The notes under the pieces are model-generated. The model searched no databases and had not been told where the DNA came from. It worked only from the letters and a program-made list of their open reading frames with translations. Both the position numbers and the translations under genes were made by a program. From NCBI GenBank assembly GCA_008360975.2, contig CM039179.1:50164359-50228358 (forward strand): a DNA stretch of 64,000 nucleotides. Direction: 5' to 3'. The stretch is from Lichenostomus cassidix. Taxonomy: Eukaryota; Chordata; Aves; Passeriformes; Meliphagidae. Shown one piece after another: positions 12,293 to 27,300 of this stretch. Every line of letters starts with the position of its first letter. Within the stretch, counting starts at the first letter, position 1.

Positions 12293-15200
12293 ATGAGCCA
12301 AACCCTGCTGGTCTCACCCACTGAGGATGTGGACAATCTCACCAGGGTCAGAGGGACTGTAAAAAATAAAGCAGTCCCCACATCTGGAGTCAGGACAAAC
12401 CCTGTGAAATCAGCCTTCTACAGACCTTCTACAGGCCTGGCTCCAGCCTGGATACTTTGGAATCCAGCAACTTAGGAACTGTTTTCCTTGTGGCTGGAGC
12501 ATTCCTTTCAGGTGTCTCCAGTGTGGTGTCTCTAATTTTCAACGGAGATGATAAATTCCCTTTCATAAAATTGTCTTGCATACAGGCATTAATACTGATT
12601 GTTTTCCACCTGAATGTAAACTTGAGGAGTTTACCAGATTATATTTTATTGAAACTGCCAGTGGTTTCAAACATCTAGGGGCCCAGGTAGTAAAGACTCA
12701 TGTTGGTACACAGATTAGATAGACTGTTTTTGGATATTGAAATGAAAGCTGCCCCTTTTGCAAGGCTGGATGTATACTGGCAAAGCACATTGGAAGAGAT
12801 TGAACTTCTCTTGTATTTTGTAAATGCTTTCTGTGGTCTGTAAATGTGTTTTTTCCTGTCATTCAATTCAAGGGGAAATGTATGGAGGGACTGGGCTCCT
12901 CATGGGGGAAGTAATGGTGAGGTTCAGTGGCTTCAACTAGCTCATGTCACTTTGTACAGGAGCAAGAAAATGTACAACTCAGGCTGATAAATGGGTCTGC
13001 AAGCTGATGAGGTAGTTCCTTTAAGCCTTCCAAAGCAGATTGCTGGTATTTACACTCCAGCTTTAATTCTGGGGAGATAGGTGAACAGAGAGTTGGGCTT
13101 CTTGGCTTTGAGGGAATCGGGTCAGTTTCTCATAGGTCACTTTGACTCTTCGCAGTGGCAGGTTTTCTGCTTCTTAAAATGAGGTAACCAGAGCTAAATG
13201 ATATCTTCTGAAGTTCTCTTGACTGGCTAACAGTTCTAAAAGGCAAAGATATTTAATAGTCGGTTTGATGACAGAAGCCAGGGGTAGTACTGTAGCTACA
13301 GATGGTGAGAAACAACAAAGCAGAACTAGCAGTAACTTGTAAGACCCTGAGGTGTAAAATATAAAAATTGAGATAGATGGCATCAGCATTATATGACTTG
13401 CTTACACCATGCTAACCTGGTGTATTGATTAGAGAAGATGCCATAAAAAGCTTTTGGAGAAAAGTTTTTGGAGAAATTTGCCAGTTTAGGGCTGACAAAG
13501 TGGGATTGATTTCAGCCCACAACTTGATATCAAAATTAAGTCAAACAGGATTGAGATGTTTGAGCTCCTGTTACAGTTACCCAAACTATCACTACAGTCA
13601 GTGGCCTCTACAGGGATATCTAATGCCTTTTGAGTAACCTCAAGATATTTCACCAGACCTTGGCTGTCTCACCACGAGTGTATGTCTCCCATAAGTCATC
13701 TGCCATATCTGCCAATCCCGGCAGTTGTCTTGAGCTTCTCATGGTGTCCCCAAACACCTTTGTTTGAGGAAATTAATGAATTCTCATCCTACACTGAGTA
13801 GGTTTGGAATTTTGACATCTAGTTCAAATGTGGATACATAATTTAGGTGGGTACGTAAATGCCACCTTTATCTGGGACCTGATTTCCATCTCGGGCATCT
13901 CTTTATGCAAAACCAGATAACTGACTTTCTTGGAGCTGGCAGTGGGGTTGGAAATCCCCCATTTACAGAGTCCAAAGTGAAAAGCGAGTGCAGTGTGGTT
14001 GTCAAAGAAACATCACTCAATGATATTTACATGGGCAAAATTTACAGTAAAGCTGAGGATGTGAAGTGTTGTGAGTAATGCAATGTCAAGCTGCATCTGA
14101 AAGGGACAGTCCTTGTTCTCTTGCCCTCATTGTGCCATGGACTTCTCCTTTTTCACTTCAGTGAATCAAACGTCTGTATCAGCAAGATGAATTAGTTCAG
14201 CAGACTGAGAGGAAAAAACCTGTATTAACAAAAAAAGAGTGTTTTTCAGAGTTGGTTTTGCACTTGAGCACCATGCAGTGAATCAACTCATCCTGCAGCC
14301 ACTTGCTTATCCAGGTGAACAAAAAGAAGGTAAAGGAAACTGAAGACTTCCCTTCAGCTATTTGGAGTTATTTGGCATAATTGCAATGTTAGCATTGGCC
14401 TAAAGACATTGGAAAAAAGGGAAAGCAACTTATAACACCTAAATCTATTGCTTATGTGTAATTATATTTTATGAGATTTGTTCTTTGTTTTATACACTGT
14501 CAATGTGTATGATGATGGAAACACTACCTCTTGGGGATGATCAGGAAGACATCTGTTTTTCCACAGGTTGTCGAATAAAGTAGAGTATATGTGTGTGTGT
14601 GTGCACTTCAGAATCAATCCAGAAAATGCTTGAACCCACTACTTCTGCCTGGTGATTACACCATCAGAAATGCGTATTATGAAGACAAATATTTGAAAAT
14701 AAATATATTTTTAATTAACAATTTTAATAAATACATATTTACTATATTAGAACATTTTAGTAGTTTAAGGGTACTTTCAATCTGTTCTGTGAAGCTGTCT
14801 TCCCTGCATATGACCTCATCCTCATTCTAGCAAAGTATTTAAGAATACAAACAACAAAACATTTATTTCTCCATCTTCCTTCCAGGTCTTGGGGCAAGTA
14901 GCTTAGTTATGTTAAGATGCTTGTTTTGTCTTTTAAATGTTTTGTGAATCTCTTTGAAGAAAATATCAAAGGAATCCTGAATAAAGGAAAAGCGATTTGA
15001 TGTGGCAAATGGGATCTAATCATTGGGATCTGTGTTTGTGTATCCAACTAAAGAAAGTAAAAAAAAAACCAAAGAAAATGAGAAGAACCCAATATGTCTC
15101 TGCTATTCTCTTTGTTTATGTATCAGTATCTTCTTTAATGAAAAATCAAAGCTGCTATTGCAGCTGTAGTAATAGTGCTTTTGGGGGACAAAAGGACAAA

Positions 15201-18200
15201 AAGAAATCAACATTTATTTTTGGAGAAGATTTTTTTGGAACAACAATACCAAATTTAAAATTTGGTACTAGTTTTTAAGTACATACCTGGGAACTTAGAG
15301 TTTCTAAGGTAATAAACATTTCCCCACATTTAGATAATTTTATAACTTACATGTCAATCAAAATTTGGAACCCCACTGCTCAGTAAAGAATGTTTGCAAA
15401 GATAAATAAAGGTGCAGTGCTGCTTTTATCACAGTCTGAATTGCAGAATGTCTTGAAAGCTTGAATGTCTAAGAAAAGACACCTTCATATCTGTTGCAAA
15501 ACAATTTTTTTACTGCAACTTATAACTCTCCTTTTTTAAAATATAACTAGATAGCCTACTGCTTTTACAATATGTTGGTCCCTTCATGTGCTAGAACATA
15601 GCTGAAGAATAGAGTTATGCATATTTTCATCACAGTGGTCTGAAGAACTCTTTTAATCATATTTTGTTCACTGACTAGGGGAAAATTTCCATAATCTTTG
15701 TTGTTAAATTGATATTTGATAAATTGGTAATCACAGCTATCTTGATTAAAACATGATTAAAATACTCTTCAAAGTAGGGAAAAATATATATACTTTCATG
15801 GCTTACATTGCCTATACATTTTAAGATCATTTAACAGGAGATCCATTTCACCTCCTGCAAAAATTCTTGGAAATGTTCTGCAAATTGTTACACATCATTA
15901 TGCTCAGCTCTGTTCATTATAGGCATGGGATTCACAAGCACTTAAGAACCCCAGCATGTTCAGGTGTATGTGGGTCTCTCCATGTGCACAACTGCATGGG
16001 TCTGGGCTGTAAGAAATTACATGAACTTGTGACGTATGACCTAAGGAAGAGATAGAAATGTGTTAACTGCAGGTTGTCCTTGTGTTCATCTCTCCCTAGT
16101 CCTACAAATGCTTAACTGAGTAAACTAGATGAGTTTCAGAGGACTTTGACAGATCCAAATTTCGAAGTAGCCAATGAAACTGAGATTAGGAAATGGAAGA
16201 CCCAGTTATGCATCTGTAGCTTTGTTATTTACTAATTTTAGGAGAGTCTATTCATTGCTCCACCTGTAGCCACATTTAGTTAACAGATGAAAGAGATGTC
16301 GCATCATGATTACTGTCTACCTGGTAATACATGTCTCCCTCTTCCCACCATCCCCAAAATCCCACAGGGACTATGTTTGTGCTGAAGTCTGTGGCCTCAC
16401 AAAACAGATGTGATCATTGCTTTGGAGAGCTCTGCTTGGAATAGACCAAATTTGTCATTTTGATGATTTGTTGTGGATAAGGTTCAGCTATGCACTCTGG
16501 CTCCATTTGCTGTCATCCTTCTGACCATTGCTTTTGTCCTGGACTAGCTTGGTTCCTGGGCTTTTTTCCTGAGCCAGTCACACACTGCACTTTGGCTGGC
16601 AAAACAGGGAAGAGATGGGGAGTGTGTGGAAAAAGGTAAGAAACCCTTAAATCGTGAAACTGAATGAAGTCCCAGGAGGTAGAAGGAAAATTTTCTATCA
16701 ACTCAACTGAAAATAAGTTAGCAAACTAGACAAGAAAATTCTGCTTGACCTAAACTTTCAGCAGCAGTGAAAGCTGTGTACTCATATTATAGACTTTGCC
16801 CTTACACACAATATTCTGCATGGAAGATACTGTATCAGTCACATTGTAAAAGACCTAGATCAACTTAAAAAAATAAAACCCAATAGAATGATTACAGCTG
16901 CTGCATAGAATGACAAGTATTATCAACAAAAATTAATCAGGCGCATCTTTTAGTGAACTCAATTAATAATGTGCAACAACAGGGTCTCTTTTCTTAAGAT
17001 GAAAATTAATTAGTGGAGGGAAGGTCACTTGGAGATGCTGACATCACTCATCAGAATGCTCTGGCAGCTCTAATTATTTGTCTTCCAGGCTTGGGTGATC
17101 AGAAATTATTGCAATACCTGAGCAACATTTTGAAAAAGCTTTGTGCATGGCTCTTTTAATTAGACCTGGTATTTGATTAATGCAGTGGAAGCATTTAGAT
17201 CAGCCTCTTATCATTGAGTGACTTAGAAGTTTTAGGGTATTATAGTGTGCAAGACAGGGTCACTACAGGAGATTTTTAATTCAGACTTAAGAAAAAAAAT
17301 GAGCTTTAACAATTTAAATGAACATATATGTCTTTTGTCTCCCTTACTTTACCATTACCTTGAATGAAATTATATATTTTTAGCATCAAACGAGGTAAAC
17401 TGTATAGTGTGTGAAAATGTAATTTGTGTGTGCATAATAATACACAATTTACATTTAAATACATAAATTTCAAAGCACCTGCTTAATTTGTGCAAGCTGG
17501 ATTTATATAAGATTTTAGCAAAGCAGAACATTGAGCTGTAATCTATATTGCATTGACTTTTTATTTATTTTGGTTTTATTTATATATAGAAACACACACT
17601 TGTGTACGCATAAATATATAAGAATGATTTCCTGTTAGAACTATGTGAATAATTTAGAGCAATTTTCAATGCCTGTGAAGCCAGGCACTAGCTCTTGTTC
17701 TAATGAACCTATCTGGTGGTACAGGTTGTACTGGCAACTGAGTAGTAGGTAAACACAAAGAATATGAATATTATTAAATGCGATAAACATAATAATGAAT
17801 AAATAAAAATACTACACTTTCAGAAAAAAGAGAACAGTAGTAAAAATAATAACCACCAAATATCTCAATCAAATAATGAAAAGCCACCATGGACACTTAG
17901 GGATGACAAATGCTCTTAGTGGATGGCAGCTTTTCACTTCCTGTACCTCTGAAGGCTTGCTGGTTAGTCTGGAAACACAACTGGCTTTTTCTGCCCATGG
18001 CTCTTCTCTTGCCAAAAGACCTCATTATTTTAAAGTGTTCCTAAAACAAGTCTGGGCTTCTAATATACTGATTGTTACAAGTACACAAAATGCATGAAAT
18101 ACATTTTTATTGTTCTAACTCGCTCTTTTTATTAATCAATTTTGATTAGGAATGAAGTTTAAATTTAAAGCAGATACAGAGTACCATTAAAAATACAGAA

Positions 18201-21200
18201 TGCCATTTCGTAGGCAAATAAGAAGGCAGATCAGTGATATATTTCCCCCATGTTTTAAAATCAAAATAAACTCTCAAATGAGCACAATTCTATGGAAGTT
18301 AATGTAATTGTTCTGGCTGAACACTAGATTTGGCCCATTATGTTGTATTCTCTCTCTGATTTCTTCACAGCATGGTTTTATTATGACACAGCTTTAAATC
18401 ATAAACTTATTCAGTCTAAGAGACCATAAAGCAGAGTAATCAATTTTTATTTTTGATGTATTTGGTTATTTACAGCTTCATTGTCTAACTAGGGAATATG
18501 CAGCACTGATATACCACCACTGACTTCAATAGAATTATACCCTTTTACACTGAGGCTGAATTTGGCAATAACTGCTAAAAATGAACATATCCAGAAAATG
18601 TAATAAATTGCAATTTCTCATAAAACCCTGTGAAATAAATTGCTCGGAATCTCCTATTACTTAAAGTTCTAAGAAATTATGTTGTACGGTATCAGATATA
18701 ATTTGTTAGTATCACCCAGATGGTAAGGGTCTAGAAATTACTTTCTGGGTGGAAGGGATCATATCCTGAACCAAAAATACTCTTGTAGTATAACCTTGAG
18801 ATAGTCAAGGCCACAAAGGATAGTTTTCCTCGAAGTTTATGTTGTGGTAAGCCAGTTTTTGTTTCACTTGCCAGTTGAGCTGACTTGCAGGAACGAAGGG
18901 GTTGAGCTTCTGTTGCCCAGACCTACAGAACGGTTCCAAACATTGATTTCTTCTTGCCCACCAGAGCTGTTATCATAAAGCAAGTGCTTCTCTGCAGCAG
19001 TGTGATCCTAAGAAATAGATTTCAGTGAGCTTTTAATTTAGTTTCTGTAGTCAAAATTTTGTATTGAAATAAACTTTGTGCTACTAAATAAAAACATATT
19101 GAAAATATCAAGGTTTTCAGATACAGCTAGTGCTTTGAAATTTATTTTCTATGAGGCAATAAGCTCTTCTGCTAATTTTATTTAGGCTTACACTGTATCC
19201 AAATTGGGAACAGCTGTTTGGCTTTTTAGACAATGCCCTGGAAAATATCATAAACATTTGTAGAGGCAAATTCTGGAAGATTTCATATTAAATGATGCAA
19301 AACATAAACATTCCGTTTTTTCACATCACATGGCCAAGTACTTAAAAAGGTGCTAATATGTGTTAAAAGTTACCTTTGGAAGAATACAGCAAAGCAAATA
19401 ACAATGTGGTGACAGAATACAAGATAATTTATCTTCACTTATAATTTTTGGCAATTAAAGATTGGTTTCTGCCTTGTGAACCAGTACCTAGCTTACCCAA
19501 ATGTCATTGCTTTGCTAGTAGAAAGAGTACATTTTACTCTTCTACCAACTGTAATTTAATGTAATTCTCCCCATAGTGTGCTGTCACACTTGTTTGCAAG
19601 AAACTTTTTCAAATTTTTGTACCTCAACTCTTGGCCTAGGAAGACACAGACATTTGGGGTATCCTCCCATGACACATCTATCTGTTATTTATTTTACTGT
19701 ATCTGAGATCTGAACTTGAAAAGAATGAAAATATTCAAGCAGATGTTGAAAATACAGCAAATTCCAATATGATTTGACACTTAAGAATAAATCAGTTGTC
19801 AAAGTCTCCTTGAGCTGTGCACAAAACCATGTCAGATCCTTGCAAACTCGAATATATTTTATGGCAGATCTATTTAGCAGGTGTTTCCAGTAATCTTATG
19901 TTTAGAAATGCATTGTTTGTTTTTATTAATTTGTAGCTCTCTTATTAACTGAGTTTTTTTTATCACTTACCATTAAAAATACAAACTCCTAGAACTTTAT
20001 GGCTAAATATTGCTGTCAGTTTACTTAGGGAATTTCTAGGATAACATTAATCTAATTTACAACAGTAAACTGGAGAAGAGAATTTAATCTCAATAATGTG
20101 GAGAATGTCATAGGCACATGCCAGCAAAAAATAAATGTATGGAAATCAACTGCAGTTAGTAAAACAGTTGGGTTCATTTTACAATCTATTATTAAACTTT
20201 GTCCACTGTTCTTCATTCTTCATTAATAGATCCATTTTATAGAAAGCCATACTTGCTGATTTTTTACGAAAAATTTGTGTATAGAATATTGCTGCTTCCA
20301 GATGTCAGTGTGTCATACCAGCATTTGGCACACATTTATATGAATGTACATTTTCATTCTTTCCTAAAACAAAAATCTATGAAGTTTTTAAAGGACTGGC
20401 TTTTCTCATTGTTTAAAATGAGTTACTTTGTACCAGATGCCTGGTGTAATTTATGTTAATGTTAATTAACAATATTTGAAGCAAATAATGATAAATAGAT
20501 GCCCCCCCAACATTATACATCTAGTTGTCTAAGTAATCAAATTAGCACAAGCTTTGCCAATGTTGAGACATAGGTCTTTATTAGAAAAAGTATACATCAT
20601 TCCAGCTGTGATATTTCTTATGCTTATTATTTTGATCAAACTTGAATCACAAAATTACTCTAAAGAAATTTACTGCCTTTGGAAATTCTATTTATCTCTG
20701 ATTCTGGAGACTAAGCTTTATTTCTCCTTCCTGCAAATACAAGATTTAAAACTCTACATTTTAAAAAATAATGCAAAGTACTTTGTTTTATACAAATCCT
20801 TTGTTAAAAGACCCTCAGCTTTCATAATGACAGTAAAATCAGGTATTTCCATCTATTTATAAAATACATAGAAGTCTATCCTTGAACTGCTATAGTAGCA
20901 CAGCCATATCATGAAGATAAGCTTTTATGTATTTTGATTTTGACCTCCATACCAAATGCTAACTGACAGACAAAGGCAAGGTACATACCTATAGATATAT
21001 TAAAGTTGTGCATTGCATTTTATAGCCATTAAACAAATATTTTACAAACTCCTACCACTCTTTGTTTAACTGTGTGGGGCTCAGCTGTGTTGCTTCTAAC
21101 CCTAACTACATCACTTCAAATTACCAGTAAATTAACAGAGTAACACTTTCAACCTCAGAGCAGATTTGATCCAAATAGTCTTTAAATGCCATTTCTGTTC

Positions 21201-24200
21201 CTATTAACCTAAAGATCGGCATAGCAGATATTTTCGTAAGGCTGCCCAGCAATACAGGGCATTAATGGCTAAATTGTGACAGCACTTTTCATGATGATTT
21301 ATGATTCAGTGTTTAACTTGATTACTCCACTGCTGACTCTGAATACTATTTCAATTAGTGCACAGAAGGTCACATCACAAATATTCCTCTATAATCTATT
21401 CCTATTAACACTAATACACAGAGTAACCAAATCTTTTCACCCTTGTTGATTCAAACCATCCATAGCACTAACTGCAGACTTGTTTACCAGTTTACTGCTC
21501 TGGACACATCTGAAATGGTAATTTTCAGTCCTCTGAGTATCATTAATAGCTGTACCATGCCATCATGAATAAGCATCCCTTTGCTGCTCTATGTGCATTC
21601 ATAATTATCAAAGGTTTAGGTATTTTAAATGGAAGGTATATTTTCAGAAAGAACTCATAATCTAAATTATTATTTCATGCTAATCATGAAGGGGAAAATA
21701 ATGAGAAAACAGTAAAGAAGCACAATAGAAGTGAGCAACTTAAACTCAGGATAATATATTAGCCTAGGGGCAGGAGGCTTAGTAAAGACAAAATTTGGGA
21801 GCCATGATTTTCCTGATGGTTATCTACCACATCCCTGCACACACCTCTAGTGTCATTGGCAGTAAATGAGGAGCAACTTAAGTTTGGAAACCTGAAAAAG
21901 GAAGTATGAGAAAGCTAGCCAGCTCAACCACAAACCTTAATTCTCCTGGTCCTGCCTTCTGCCTGAGTCTTGAAGAAATACTTTTGTGCTTCAGACTTCA
22001 GTAGCAGAGGCCTGATAGTACTGCCAACTCAGGTTATGATTGCTTTTATTTTGTCAGGATGGGCTGTCTTTTGTCTCTTTCATGTTTAAGTTTTTTTGGG
22101 ATCAATAAATTGAATTTCCCTCTCTCCACATTCTCTAAGGGGAATTGCACTGGTGGACGTTTTTAACAGGGGAAGGTCAGTCTCTACCAAAACTACAGCA
22201 ATAGCTGGGTCCCCACGTTCTTTTGAAAATGCAGCCAGTGGATTTGGTGCTATTATCTTACTAGTTCAAGGGTTAGTGAACTCAACAAGACAATAGGAAA
22301 TTAAAGTGAAAATTTTGCACCTGCCATAAAGAATGGAAGAAATGTCCCCTCCCAGCAAGTTGTCCTCTCTGACAAGCTGTGCAGAACATTCCTCTCTCAA
22401 ACTTCAACTCTCCAGGTGTTACATCTCTCTTCTGAGTTAACTCCTCTCATAGCTGAGTGAGACTGTGAGGGCACTGCATGTGACACTAAAAGAGTTCCCA
22501 GGTATTTAATGTCACTTTAGGTGTCTGGAGATGTCCTGCCAGGCCTCTGTCCATGGCTTCAGTAGCACACAGGTCTCCTGTGATTCCTGTGCTACTCCTG
22601 CTAGTCATAAATACCTCTGAAACCCTTCAAATGCTGAATCCCTCTAAAGATTCCTAGCTTTTGGTTGCTCCTGATTGAGATGATAAGTTTTGTAGATGGT
22701 ATACAAGTTCTCTAGATGAAGTTCTGCCTTGTATAAATTATTTTTTCACTGCCATGGGCAGGGCTTTAACTGGGCAGAAGAGCGGCATTACTTTCCAGCT
22801 CCTGCTCCACTCACCGTTTAGACATTTAAGACAAGCTGACTTCATATTAATATCAAGTAGGATTAGACACCTTCATGGAAATGGTTTGTATGTCTAGCAT
22901 TTCAGGAGTTTTAAAAACACAAATCAATTATCAGTGTTTTTGGGAAGAATACATTCACAGTCTTATTTATTGAAAAAACTTTTTCTGGGTCTGGGAATGG
23001 ACTGTGTTTTGAATTGGCTGACTTTAGTAGATGTGACTGCATTAACGTTTCAATTCAGATCAGGAGTACGCTTTTGACATCAGTAACTAAATTGTTCCCA
23101 TTTTCTATGTTGTGGTTGGTATTGCAGAGCAGAGTGTGTGAACTGGATTCCCTTTGGGATGACATTAGCATGATGAATGTCATCTAGGAGCCACCAAAGG
23201 AGCTCCAGCTGCTAATTTATGCTCATCTTGTGGACCAGATTAGAAGTCCACAGTAAATTCCCCCCTAAACATTTCTGTGTATGTCAGTTCCTTAGCAGCA
23301 GCCATTTAGCTGCAAAAACATTGTGTGCAGGTCAAAGAGTGTCTTTAGACAGAAAAAACCCAAGCATAATACTTGAAGTTAGTAATTAACACTCTGATTT
23401 GTTAACAATGTATACACCTGGAAGGTAACAAGATTGTTTTGAAATCGAATTATATCACATCATTATTATATTCATTATTTTATAGATAAGTTTCTGATAT
23501 TGCATTCACAGCTAGCTTACACAAATCTGTTGTTAATTTGCACACAGATGTCACTCTCGGCAGGACATAAAAACAAAGCAGAGATAGCCAGCAGTACTAT
23601 TTGTTGTGGCATTGTATTTACAGAAGCAGCCTGGCTTTCATGAGTCATTTTTATAAAACAAAAGCAAGCTCTCCAGACAGAAAATGCACAAAGCTCTAAT
23701 TTGCTGTTCATGTGTATTTATGTAGATACCTATTTATTTGCTGTATTGCATGTATTCTTTTTGGGAAACATCAAATTGTTGAAAATTGAAGTGTTGGAAT
23801 CATTTCTAGAACAATGGTACTGTTTCCCACTGTGTTGCAAAATGTGGCTTACTGCAATTTTGGACCATGTTTTTCAGGGGAGTAAAACTGTGACTTTTTC
23901 TTTTCCAAGTTTTATCATGCTGAAACTTCCAACAAATGTTTAAAAATGAACCATGCTGACAACCTCTTCTCTCACATAGCTGGTAGGAACTGAATTGAGA
24001 TCTAAGATGTATAGAACTGAATTGAGTAGCTAACATGGGTATGTGTGATTTTTTGGACAAAAATTTACTTCCAGCAATTACAGCTTGGAAATAGATGTGC
24101 AGTGGTAACTTGTAGATGGAGGTTTATAACAGCCACTTACTAACTTATACCTCTGGCAAAATTCAAGTAAGCTTAGACAAATTTATTTAAGTCCAGAAAT

Positions 24201-24295
24201 CTATAGATAATCTATATAAATAGCCTGAACTTGAAGCATTTAAGGATGAAGAAACACAAAATTGTATTGATTACTATGTAGAATAACTTTCCTTA
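12293..24295. other. Gene-free AT-rich interval with possible conserved noncoding DNA
   Basis: No gene or classifiable transposon is visible. Segments near 16900-17300 and 21200-21660 contain repeated homeodomain-type cores (for example TTAATTAG, CTAATTAT, CAATTAGTG), with little low-complexity sequence. That texture is typical of vertebrate conserved noncoding elements, but conservation cannot be judged from one sequence. A short TG run lies at 14590-14604. Confidence 0.45.
14590..14604. repeat. (TG)n microsatellite, short
   Basis: About seven TG dinucleotides in a row, followed by CACTTC. It is too short to be highly mutable, and nothing else distinguishes it. Confidence 0.9.
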
Positions 24296-24349
24296 TCTCT
24301 ACTGTAAGAATTTTGTCTCTACTGTAAGAATTTTTTCTCTACTGTAATC
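24296..24349. repeat. 19-bp minisatellite, about 2.8 copies
   Basis: The unit TCTCTACTGTAAGAATTTT (19 bp, with G or T at the last base) occurs twice in full, and a third time truncated after TCTCTACTGTAA. The copies are almost identical, so the expansion is recent. Confidence 0.9.
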
Positions 24350-27300
24350 AATGTGAAGAAGAATATGGCAGCATAAACAGCACCATTTTCTTCTGATATT
24401 TTACCTGTGATATTTGTGATTATAACACAAATAGGGGCAGTATTAAAGGAATAGTGTGCCTTAAGAACTGAAGAAACTAGCAGTAAAACTCTGCCCTTTC
24501 ATAGGAGATTTCCCCTAACGCACTGAGTATAAGTACATGGAGTTATGTGCAATGTTGTTACGTGAATGCCTCAGCTATCACATTATTCCATTCATTATTG
24601 CACTTCAGTTTTAAAATACAGTTCACTAGGCTTTTTGCAGAGAAGAAGGCCTGGATTTGGAAGGCAGCCACTTGTAGGTACACATGAGTGTTCGTGAACA
24701 GGTATGCATACATTAAAGCATCTCTGGTAATAATGTTGCTTATGAAGTGTCACTTACAAAACATACTCTCTTGTAAGTTTAAATTGTATTTTGAGTTTCT
24801 GTCCAGATTGGTAAGATATGATTTCAAGGGCTAATACTGGTTTCTGCAGATATTTGAAGACATAAGAATTTGTTTTATTCTTCTATATTAACCTTTTCTG
24901 CCTGCAATAAGGATAAAGAGTTGTCTGCAGCAAAAACTCATTTTACACCTTTTGTACATTTGGTGAACTCCCTTATTGTTCAAATTCTTTTTTGCTGTAT
25001 GAAATATCCAAGTGATTTGGAGAATAGTGAAACTCTACCAAAAATCATGCATAACAATTGCAATAAAATGACAAGACTTAATTTTCTACAATAATCACTA
25101 TAGTAAGGCATCACATGACAATGGAAAACTAGAGAAACCCATATTCCTCTATTTCTTGCTTGGTGTAAATTCTAAAACATCTTCAGACAATTCAGAATTC
25201 CATGTGATGTGTACCCAAAAGCAGTACTTTTAAATACATCTATAGTAAAGCAACTGATGTTTTTGGAATATTTTGGAATAAAGCATTATTACTTCTAGTG
25301 CTTAGATGAATGTGGGACCACTCCTGGGGCAAAAGTGCTGGTCTTTTTAACTTGTGTTCAACATCCAAAGTTAACCTTCTGGAAGGTCACATCAGTTCTT
25401 CAACAAATGCACCAACATTTTCAAATTTCAGAAGCAGTCTGAATCACTGCAGAAGAGGGGGAATGAGGCTGGAGGGAACCTGAGCAGAACTGGACAAAGG
25501 AAGAAGAGGTTGATAGCAAGAAGGAAAGAAAGGACTGGCATGGGCAAAGCAGAAGACAAGCTGTGCCTGGACTTATAGAAGATCTGGAAGGAAAGCTCGC
25601 AAGCACTAATAGCCATTTCTCTCCACAGCCTTAAACAGAGTAGCTGAGTTGCAAAACCCCTCAGTTTTATGGGACATGGCTGCACAACTGGAAAACAGGC
25701 ATCTTACTCCCTCTGGAGTCGACGTCTCGAGGAAGTACACTTTGTTTTCACTTTTGTAGCTTTTATAGTGTGTTTTCTGACTTTGTTCGTTAGTTATTCC
25801 TTTTTCTTCCTTTTTTTTTTTCTTATTGTTTCATTTTTTATTTAATTGGGAATTTGCATACTTAGGCAACAATAAATTTGTGATAAATTTCTTTAGTGTA
25901 CAATCTACGAGCAAAGAAATAGGTAATAGAGTTTTCTGAGCTATAGTATCTTCCAAAATTAACACCATTATGTTCCAGAGATGTAGAATTTACAAGTGAC
26001 ATCAACAGCTGCTTAAAAATTTGCTTTCATCTAATACTTGATGTTACAAAAGTCCATTGATTGGTAGATAGCATCAGGAGGAGAACTGAGGGAATTGCTA
26101 ATGTTCACACTATTTTAATGGCCCTCACTAAGGTGCTGAATTAAGGTTATGCAGGTACTTTGCCATTCCTTAAATCTGACATGAGTCCTCAGAAATTAAT
26201 TTTTTCTGTGACCCAATTTTTGCAGGTAATTATCCTTTCTGTTGTTTTCTGTAGTGCAGGGAATACCTCAGCTAAGATTTTCATCCTGAGATTTGGCATA
26301 TCTGTTTCCAGCCATCACTACAAACAGGAAACCGTGGGAACCATGAAAATTGGTTTGTGGAACAGCCGACTTTATAAAGTATTGTGTATTCACTGGATTT
26401 AACTTTTAAACAAAGAACCACTTTTTTTTTTACTTATCTGGCTTCTGTTGCTCATAACTAAAAATAAATAAATGCATAAAGCAATGAACAATGAAAAACT
26501 TCCTTCTGCAACATGAAAATCACCTCTGCCAACAATTTGATTGTGTCCTAGGGACATGCAGGGTAGGAATTAAAAGGAAAGATCCTCTATCAGCTCCTTT
26601 TTGTTTGTGTATTGTTTGTCACTGGATCCGTTTATTAGCCTGGAGATAATGTGACAGTTGACTCGAGCAGTAACACAGCACTCATTAGTAAGCTTGACAG
26701 GGAGGTGCCGGCAGCTACTTGAGATCGTATTTTATCAATCTTCATGGCTCATTTGGGAGGCTCACTACACTGTGATCTGCTCCCAGTACTCACTGGGACA
26801 GGGGCAAGCAACTGTGAGTGCTACTAAGAATGGGGACTTGGAGAAGTTCTCTGTGATGAGATAATCTCTTAGTGAAAAAATGTAGTGCTGACCTAACAAT
26901 TCTGCAACTTCTACCTGACAAATCCAACATAAAATGTAGGACATTTGTACAGAGTTTTTAATGTAAATTTTCTAACATTTCTGTACCCCCAAGGATAGTT
27001 ATTTGCAGAATCCTTTCTAAAAGGAAAATTGAAAAGATGGGTAAAAACATTAATGCCACTCTTGAAACTGTCGTCAATCAAAAGAAGCAGTGACAATACT
27101 TTATGGATTTCAATGTTTGCTCTCTCTTCCTTGACTTTTCCCATGATATTTTTGGTAGATTATGGTAATTTTGAAGTAATTTAATGCTTTCTTTTTAATT
27201 TTAAGATCGTATTGATTTGCAGCACTGTGATTCATCACAATGATACCAATCCCCAAATGAAAAGATTTTGAATCATTCCTTCCACAGATATTAAACAACA

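Noticed and set aside
16561..16636. Possible 76-bp plus-strand exon between an AG after a weak tract and GTAAGA
   Set aside because: Two frames are open, as expected by chance for so short a segment, and there is no CpG or peptide support. Kept out of the feature list.
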